From NCBI GenBank assembly GCA_023262965.1, contig JALQXX010000039.1, positions 1 through 10,831 on the forward strand: a DNA stretch of 10,831 nucleotides, read 5' to 3'. The stretch is from Candidatus Marinamargulisbacteria bacterium. Its GTDB lineage: Bacteria; Margulisbacteria; Marinamargulisbacteria; UBA817. The notes beneath the pieces are model-generated. The model did no database searches. It was not told the DNA's origin and saw only the letters and a program-made list of their open reading frames with translations. A program made the translations under genes and the position numbers. Positions 9,001 to 10,831 of this stretch are shown one piece after another; positions within the stretch are counted from its first letter, which is position 1; each line of letters starts with the position of its first letter.

Positions 9001-9185
9001 CCCTGCGGCCACTGGTCAATAATCGCCTGCCACAGACGCATCAATTGCTCGGATTGGGCCGACGACTGTAAGGCGTTATCCGCAGGCAAATCATTTGGAA
9101 TGATTCGTATATCGTAGGTTGCCGGTATAATCGGCCGATCAATCCGATCGGCCGATGATGTCATTAATTGTGTGTCCAAAATCAC
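1..9185 (-). CDS. Giant multidomain protein with two transglutaminase-like cysteine-protease domains (C-terminus missing)
   Basis: A single frame stays open for 3061 codons from a GTG at 9185 to the left edge, with no stop, so the protein is longer than 3061 residues. Hand translation gives this order: unassigned N-terminus (1-194); LapG/C93-like domain 1 (195-335); linker; helical module with a hydrophobic stretch (466-616, hydrophobic 478-503); zone with four ~25-residue repeats (642-995); helical module with a hydrophobic hairpin (1040-1200, hairpin 1160-1193); LapG/C93-like domain 2 (1254-1390); mixed hydrophobic region (1390-1640); long helical/coiled part with hydrophobic segments near 1924-1942 and 2006-2041; Pro/Ala linker (2489-2512); helical C-terminal part. 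Only seven Cys are seen (181, 271, 1327, 1699, 2622, 2882, 3051), two of them catalytic. No signal peptide is evident. The start is uncertain: GTG 9185 lies 4 nt after AGGAG, TTG 9179 lies 10 nt after it, and ATG 9164 lies 25 nt after it; an in-frame TAG at 9219-9221 limits extension. The overall function is unknown. Confidence 0.93.
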   Translation of the reverse strand, partial: MILDTQLMTSSADRIDRPIIPATYDIRIIPNDLPADNALQSSAQSEQLMRLWQAIIDQWPQGMSASDPAITELVYRLVDTGVLPDPESNPIALTQFHEWIASMPTIPGGQQLVVEATLLTAWANSGDESPIQTIRVFDTWDAFNQVARYLYIDYGDTHDVFSAANHSVSADIALTAPTVDCYFQEWDGVDDPPSVDYTNAHTYIAINDADAQALDAWVSTVFPDGADHLSDADIVLQLMQSLQSDTFSYAPDNGDEWVSMATFLDQRQGDCEEFSHALWGGLQRVYDTLPDRERPHIRVIAGTITQDTFTWGHSVVAIDMAGGTYIADPTGAVVSTVADIPSQDQYNQRVGMTPLLAYTDQQTTLYVSPQELDGFATASAALGALTYSRLIADVIAGETAASGAGSPIRIGELSNSSATPLESTLNQFDRLANTLFSRATTPIAGGASNASSPYVSAPSDSLFIRIDHKKMQEDMSQFFFIQHQLSAFMTVIFSFADMVSSIATKLGGDTAVNTSKQRQKMIQVFNSISSGMQESLMTLTDLMITSVEKLNDSRYQIAVNKIDSHLASTEAQLANGYLGNQAQIDGERLKANLSQDYYTMLADNRQRMQLATLDMPHFGSNIMPSQFQTLFVDDLKLQDTGITPLHIWAALFANGVIDHLGNPIPNTDLSRIDLRVIDYEVFQQALDNPAITESQRAFLTEKAFFFEKKIPEISEDNQAALVNKIRGIITSHTNQAQLGYGVFSANDLNTSQYLWAYLDMMDQSDYVQPIDMTQVATGTVDQAHNVYDQASVTPLDFNAYETRIYGDDQPSRKVDADQIMDALIQDGILVSENGRWAIQTVPDSDGYSGHLDVLFGATPQGNFNKVAVLRYLQLKKGATSVVPSELMPYTAHPFNDFIQKYDWGEVNVSIYNYLNNSSSFDDLTPNNFVFIDSTQDRQRLFTNLIDAGYIIQDSYGDYVINKRPNQGIITSDQIQQALIADGVIREQSSGVYDIIQTKAHPELDELFEDRPDLRNGLITYLNQKRTPSGVLHLTNRASGAMESGSGFQVADTTMIGMARKNLITMSVSRRAAMTVMSAYIQIIDRIAKKLDESSSAASAYSDWQQTLAASHMGLAERQLASIQSDTIGMVGRINDLHKHRLNIVKLSDPVLRGLDMASSWASMAGSALLMLPSPAAQMVGIIISMASALLSLADSWRGYQLEMDLDQTMDPGDPTVITESTDALFSNAMNRQARSFSTAGTQWATIDDMPRSVVDYANAHTYLNPNDPAVQDLLTTRVFPDGIPPTVDAIVAQVHAFMVNQTTYEADANGDDWAAVGEVANRLSGDCEDLSNLEYSLLTAAFAKAGITDAQVSAEAGYVSMDSGRQGHVLVTVTHNNVTKALDPTLASGVPITIDTYRDRYDFDLVFTYDHTRTDIHNSEALGLATGNFIGDAVEWITGGISAGFDQFFSAMMPDLDDLDTLFEGKFNVSATDDPQQVIKTIMGDVLDIMTDSFGQKFSVNIPVIGDIVNLLKGPASDLIGMVTKPLADGLVDISINPLANGSVGFDFSGGIMANASQNVTDLVDGAVNVASEFNNFLVNIIFGSAFNRVEWGITDPNAVDTAQALNQNIHTMFQSGAALEPELPAANPAIQSASPITGVSIDNSKTIAELLTTYNAALNGSSGFFTNPDTLFASIDTKNNRKTIDAMAVGRHKDTIRCIQEQLRFVFEANKIVSDTIATLAARLGDTDKIKAVSGLQKIFETSFELVAVDMQLFDYLLSHYEQAVNHNLGVKKIRLEREVDSSVKTGMMPILVGFAKRGQLIESLANVSQTLMLYYDTVQKNPYSEHYIDNAALDGWVAASGEARYNAAVSDVLDDEKARILQPIIHYREQSFAILKQAAQTPPQKTGVELTIKWLGKADMEAVDYTQLNTYRDTIIGYGQRALLALMHIMAMYGYVASLGQSLRNDNAGFGADISGLMDVIEREINHDLGELDRIQSLQESLVRANNQKVDALKRVEKSVLEAMFISGYLMSSMFSSAVSSIGVIAVKAFANMFQGILLSYKNRNAMTDKLDTDLSTLSPMERRLLRRSGAVTDSDDSMDVSVALIRNDYNNSAGSSALGMGYQSVNWLEQANQSIHIKQFMSAWRALLKAKQSEADGIQRLVTDSLGGVSASTAYAATLSAQVGLMKTGLSKNMNNRFSLAEQMVGVSNSFQRERFETLQQSIKLMGVRSLKAGYNRWHARQKTQFGGASVPKPVDWGVRISIEFFEDIFRLIVGGWRQLVMVGQKEAVEQEGDEAAAETEKALRRSGGGNAFYANEATLYSAAAANAASKAGADVIQQMGYYNGFFTKIINNLLDVWKSAAQNQGRKDVQGTERLHEESYKLGVALASKDPDAAQKAQTSLQNLSAFLRDGRHVAEPPLKTQASRTVMVGAQSLGRSIIGMFFRGKQKGFGGDTQGLTASTTVWDSIEQTRKQLIKLGGVDLLPEFDRSVMALKQDTEALAAAVQAPTQEAASNAPNAPPAIDNEAIGSQLKLVQRISASFNTLAVLSDQVDNYRNERSEIMQKLDSIRHPQRVPLSQLAQSIERFAMQGSVGMIMRLNPYLDDASVHNQAEIIATMQWVQEQAAKSPQRVYRDIGDCMTKMSNMPSTKDTINAFFEMSLRPLSGDRDPIGQSYRDLAMDVLAAKDRGMASTLALIERVSQKADGDPSTWLINAGDGVLDRAINMGNSVGAKRLLHTKSHANRIARAITNPDDARAYARVFAQTKNADSFWTPATLEGTGIRDMSSSARWLATGYDRRFATIVTTAVNAIKDAPNSDNKRRQIRGLLAFADGLLGAGDDRGNEVLDALALSLRQPVPVPPAHDGQLNVFHRRGQVRRLPTIGPDSLNPADLTGLSEACLRRLADIAPYVVETYRDTLTESVTANLAVIPQLDYAKATQISDKQVYQALAWASNHPNSVPQGWFNTLYVRFPDVVTGILEHFPTETKKWLANQFVANIALPTPTHKLQWLLYHSGDAKQAAAALSDQDIIWSDIRWPQSFSDQNAPIWGALVENQLLISSLDERQTICQVVPGVILQA
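90..103. other. 14-bp perfect palindrome within the giant gene
   Basis: CCCCCATATGGGGG is its own reverse complement and lies inside the coding frame (around residues NAPIWGA). It is probably a by-product of the frequent GGG and CCC codons of this gene. No function is evident. Confidence 0.5.
1650..1721 (-). other. Pro/Ala-rich linker in the giant protein
   Basis: Residues 2489-2512 are rich in Ala, Pro, Asn and Gln (QAPTQEAASNAPNAPPA) and separate the long helical middle part from the last ~550 visible residues. The region after it, up to the left edge, is predicted by eye to be mostly helical with leucine-rich helices, and I recognise no motif in it. Confidence 0.6.
3063..3416 (-). other. 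Pair of hydrophobic segments around a coiled-coil-like stretch in the giant protein
   Basis: Residues 1924-1942 (ALLALMHIMAMYGYVASLG) and 2006-2041 (from MFISGYLMSSMFSS onward, ending near QGILL) are hydrophobic. The ~60 residues between them are charged and heptad-like, including DVIEREINHDLGELDRIQSL. The arrangement again resembles membrane-interacting helices linked by a coiled coil. Topology is inferred from residue composition only. Confidence 0.5.
5016..5426 (-). other. Protein domain: transglutaminase-like / C93 (LapG-type) cysteine-protease domain, copy 2
   Basis: Residues 1254-1390 of the giant protein. The triad is Cys1327 in SGDCEDLS, His1368 in QGHVLVTV and Asp1383 in KALDPTL. 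Trp1313 of NGDDW again lies exactly 14 residues before the Cys, the Cys-His spacing is 41 against 42 in copy 1, and the His-Asp spacing is 15 in both. The GDCED form is the closer of the two to the C93/LapG consensus. The shared lead-in VDYANAHTY and a nearby FPDG motif show that the two copies arose by duplication of a ~140-residue module, now about 1060 residues apart and clearly diverged. All key residues survive in both copies, which argues that both are under selection. Confidence 0.82.
5607..5708 (-). other. Hydrophobic hairpin in helical module II of the giant protein
   Basis: Residues 1160-1193 form two hydrophobic stretches joined by a Pro-containing turn (LPSPAAQ): WASMAGSALLM, then MVGIIISMASALLSLA. 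The hairpin is preceded by a long amphipathic helical region from about 1065 and followed by a polar segment leading to domain 2. Coiled helices around a hydrophobic hairpin recall pore-forming or translocator proteins, but no specific family is recognised. Confidence 0.55.
6204..6746 (-). repeat. Three copies of a ~25-residue protein repeat
   Basis: Three related segments lie at residues 814-838 (core QIMDALIQDGILVSENG), 935-960 (core RLFTNLIDAGYIIQDSYG) and 970-994 (core QIQQALIADGVIREQSSG). All fit the pattern Ile/Leu-x-x-x-Leu-Ile/Phe-x-x-Gly-x-Ile, then 4-6 residues, then Gly-x-aromatic-x-Ile. This is a helix followed by a glycine turn and two short strands, as in a small winged-helix-like unit. 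The repeats are diverged at the DNA level and carry no known family name that I can assign. Confidence 0.65.
7057..7077 (-). other. Homopolymer pair (T9-G-A9 on the coding strand)
   Basis: In coding orientation nine T, one G and nine A follow each other inside the giant gene, coding FFF-E-KK around residues 704-710. The two runs are complementary. The frame is intact on both sides, so the gene is in frame as sequenced. Runs of this length are prone to polymerase slippage and to sequencing error. Confidence 0.8.
7194..7262 (-). repeat. Fourth, more diverged copy of the ~25-residue protein repeat
   Basis: Residues 642-664 (core HIWAALFANGVIDHLGNPI) match the pattern of the copies at 814-838, 935-960 and 970-994: Ile, Ala-Leu, Asn-Gly-Val-Ile, then Gly and Ile. 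It lies 150 residues before the others, just outside the low-GC part of the gene. Confidence 0.5.
7677..7754 (-). other. Hydrophobic stretch in helical module I of the giant protein
   Basis: Residues 478-503 begin FFFIQHQLSAFMTVIF and are hydrophobic enough for a membrane-associating helix. They sit at the start of a ~150-residue helical module (466-616) rich in Gln, Lys, Met and Ser with heptad-like spacing, which follows domain 1. Whether the stretch spans a membrane or is the core of a helical bundle cannot be decided by eye. Confidence 0.5.
8181..8603 (-). other. Protein domain: transglutaminase-like / C93 (LapG-type) cysteine-protease domain, copy 1
   Basis: Residues 195-335 of the giant protein. 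The visible triad is Cys271 in GDCEEFS, His313 in WGHSVVAI and Asp328 in YIADPTG, the order and spacing expected of the transglutaminase-like fold. The NGDEW motif puts Trp257 exactly 14 residues before the Cys. In the C93 family (bacterial transglutaminase-like cysteine proteinases, for example LapG) the acidic residues flanking the Cys bind calcium; here they are Asp270 and Glu272. The domain begins with VDYTNAHTY, shared almost word for word with copy 2. That it is an active protease is inference; peptide cyclase, amidase or transamidase activity would also fit the fold. Confidence 0.8.
9130..9156 (-). promoter_or_regulatory. Perfect 11-bp inverted repeat just inside the giant gene
   Basis: ATCGGCCGATC at 9130-9140 and its exact reverse complement at 9146-9156 flank a 5-nt loop. 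Each arm also contains the 10-bp self-palindrome ATCGGCCGAT. In the mRNA it forms a GC-rich hairpin about 30-56 nt downstream of the GTG, within codons 10-19. It could slow translation initiation or bind a regulator. The structure is seen directly; the role is inference. Confidence 0.6.
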
Positions 9186-9259
9186 TGTGCTCCTTTTAAG
9201 GTATCGTAATGCGGAGGGCTATACTTGCATCGATTGTATACGACACCTGTTTGCAGCCG
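9186..9259 (-). other. Intergenic gap between membrane protein and giant gene
   Basis: The 74 bp between the stop of the upstream gene and the GTG of the giant gene contain the ribosome binding site at one end. I see no convincing -35/-10 pair and no stem followed by a T run. The gap and shared direction fit cotranscription, but a weak promoter within it cannot be excluded. Confidence 0.6.
9190..9194 (-). promoter_or_regulatory. Shine-Dalgarno of the giant gene
   Basis: On the minus strand the sequence reads AAAAGGAGCACAGTG. AGGAG ends 4 nt before GTG 9185 and 10 nt before TTG 9179. Neither spacing is ideal, so the true start is one of these two; ATG 9164 is too far away to use this site. 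Confidence 0.75.
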
Positions 9260-10831
9260 CTATATACTATGTCTTCTAGGAAACTCGGTCTGATTGCCCG
9301 CGTAAGATGGACGCGTCATGGAAATACCATGCCGCGATTCAGAAGATATCGATTGCGGAGGAGACCCAGGCTGAGTTGGAATACTGGTGGAAATATCATG
9401 GCTCGCTTGAGAACAAGCCCCATCCTCAGTCAACCCCTGGGAACATGCAGGCGCCTTCATTTTTGACAAATTATTATAGTTCTGCTCAACGATATTTCCT
9501 AAAGCCTGGACCATACCAGAGATGATCAACCAAGCCCACATCCCGCCATTATCTGCGTGAACCGGTGAATCGAATTCTGTTCGGTTACTGAATAGCGCTG
9601 GTGGGGGCGTTTTCCCGCCAATTCCCGGCGGCGGGGTGGTGGTACTTGGCGATGTATCATTCTTACCTGGTGACATGTAGGAATCCAAAAATTCACCCAT
9701 TTCATGATAGACATATCCCGCTAAAGCCATAGGCGCCAGGTTCATCACAACATTAAGCAGCAACCAATGCAATTCTTTGGGCGGAAAAATAGTGTCCAAC
9801 ACATTTCCCGAGCGCGATTTTTTATATGAGTCTTCCAAACCCTTTATGATATCCACGTTGGAATCCACTATACTCCTCGGTTGAATCACGCGCTTATAAG
9901 CGGATGAAACCGCCCATCCCACACCCAATCCGGCTGCAAGCGCACCAACGCGAACTTGTGTATGCCCGTCCCCGGCTACAAATAGGTACCCTCCCGCAAT
10001 CACAGACGCACCATATCGAGCCACCCGCACTGTATTTATGCCAAACGCACACAACGCACGCTTGTTTAATTCATCAACTATTGTTGGGATATCTTCAGTG
10101 TAGTTTTTTGTAGATATGGCAGCAATGTTCTTTTTTATATTACCAAGCTGCTTAAACATGTTGGTCAGTGTCTGATAATCGTCTTGAGACACTCTTGATA
10201 AATTTAGTTCCCCAAGAAGCCCGTGTAGTTTAGATAGATTCTGCTTAATTCCTTTGATCAATAACTGGGTTGACGCCTCACCCCTTGTCTCCAAAAAAGA
10301 AATTTCTCTTTGAATTAAAGAGATCCGCGCTAAAGCCAATCTCGTTTTAAGCATTTTATTTAAAAGCGGCTCGTTAACCCCATGACCGGGGCCCCGTTGG
10401 CCCTCCCGAGCTTCATCTCGACCGATCCCCCCCCCATTCCGAGACGCTATAGTTGTTAATTCATTAAGCAACGGCTCCAATTCATCGAAAACTGTGCGAA
10501 TATAATCGTTCGCATTACGCTGCTCATATTGATTCCCCATATCCGTCATCATTTTCTGTTGTATTTGCGACTTCAAACTTGGTAATTTAAATATATTTGA
10601 CGACACAAACTCTGTGAAAAGCACTGTTGCCACATCACGGATTTGGGCATACACCGCATTCTTTTGCCCCTCATCTTCCGATGAAAAATCGGATAACGTT
10701 ATATTTTGGCTAACGATTGGTAGGGCAATAGCCGTACCTAGGTATGGCAAAGCCGCACGTAATGATCTCCATTGAAACGACGTATCTACACCCCCACTCG
10801 ATGATACCTGAACACCTGAGTCCTCAAACTG
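9260..10831 (-). CDS. Membrane protein of unknown function (N-terminus missing)
   Basis: The frame is open from the right edge to a TAG at 9260-9262 and gives 523 visible residues. The first in-window start-like codon (TTG 10750) is not a credible start, because 27 more in-frame codons precede it without a stop. Residues 1-260 are polar and largely helical with coiled-coil-like stretches and a Gly/Arg-rich loop (near RNGGGIGRDEAREGQRG). Four hydrophobic segments follow, at about 272-287, 293-311, 355-375 (WLLLNVVMNLAPMALAGYVY) and 429-448 (MWAWLIISGMVQALGNIV). A Pro/Thr/Ser-rich linker (387-410, with TTPPPG and TPPPAL) separates the third from the fourth. The tail is Ser/Pro-rich and holds two CSQ motifs. 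No family is recognised. Its GC is lower than that of most of the giant gene. It is transcribed first and ends 74 bp before the giant gene, suggesting a shared operon and perhaps a role in anchoring, exporting or shielding against the giant protein. Confidence 0.88.
   Translation of the reverse strand, partial: QFEDSGVQVSSSGGVDTSFQWRSLRAALPYLGTAIALPIVSQNITLSDFSSEDEGQKNAVYAQIRDVATVLFTEFVSSNIFKLPSLKSQIQQKMMTDMGNQYEQRNANDYIRTVFDELEPLLNELTTIASRNGGGIGRDEAREGQRGPGHGVNEPLLNKMLKTRLALARISLIQREISFLETRGEASTQLLIKGIKQNLSKLHGLLGELNLSRVSQDDYQTLTNMFKQLGNIKKNIAAISTKNYTEDIPTIVDELNKRALCAFGINTVRVARYGASVIAGGYLFVAGDGHTQVRVGALAAGLGVGWAVSSAYKRVIQPRSIVDSNVDIIKGLEDSYKKSRSGNVLDTIFPPKELHWLLLNVVMNLAPMALAGYVYHEMGEFLDSYMSPGKNDTSPSTTTPPPGIGGKTPPPALFSNRTEFDSPVHADNGGMWAWLIISGMVQALGNIVEQNYNNLSKMKAPACSQGLTEDGACSQASHDISTSIPTQPGSPPQSISSESRHGISMTRPSYAGNQTEFPRRHSI

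Noticed and set aside
9186-9259. Promoter or terminator in the intergenic gap
   Set aside because: TATA-like strings are present but lack a well-spaced -35 element, and there is no GC stem with a T run.
10748-10750. TTG at 10750 as the start of the membrane-protein gene
   Set aside because: The frame continues open to the window edge for 27 more codons, and no Shine-Dalgarno precedes the TTG.

Overview
The window is almost entirely coding on the minus strand and holds two co-directional genes, both cut by the window edges. It looks bacterial: there is a clear Shine-Dalgarno sequence before the second gene, a compact 74-bp intergenic gap, no introns, and the standard code fits both frames. 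GC is mixed, roughly 50-58% over much of the large gene and about 30-40% in parts of its middle and in the upstream gene (counted by eye on sample lines). The lineage cannot be named from this sequence.

Layout in the direction of transcription (right to left). Positions 10831-9260 encode the C-terminal 523 residues of a protein with a long helical N-terminal part, about four hydrophobic membrane segments and a Pro/Ser/Thr-rich tail. Its start lies beyond the right edge. A 74-bp gap follows, with a Shine-Dalgarno (AGGAG) at its end. From 9185 to position 1 there is one uninterrupted reading frame of 3061 codons that runs off the left edge without a stop. I translated this frame by hand and checked its phase at many places. 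It is a giant protein, and most short ORFs on either strand within 1-9185 are shadows of it.

The giant protein has a readable architecture. It carries two copies of a transglutaminase-like cysteine-protease domain, closest by motif to the bacterial LapG/C93 (BTLCP) type. Copy 1 has Cys271-His313-Asp328 and copy 2 has Cys1327-His1368-Asp1383. Both have an intact triad and keep the acidic residues on each side of the Cys that bind calcium in LapG. Between them are a helical module with a hydrophobic stretch, four copies of a ~25-residue repeat (three of them in or at the edge of a low-GC segment), and a second helical module with a hydrophobic hairpin. Downstream of copy 2 come more hydrophobic segments, long alpha-helical/coiled regions, a Pro/Ala linker and a helical C-terminal part. 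No classical signal peptide is visible at the N-terminus.

How the two may work together is inference. The co-directional spacing suggests one operon in which a membrane-anchored partner is made before a giant, possibly exported or membrane-inserting protein that carries its own cysteine-protease-like modules. Self-processing, cleavage of host or prey protein, or a purely structural role all remain open. I see no RNA genes, CRISPR array, insertion sequence or replication origin.
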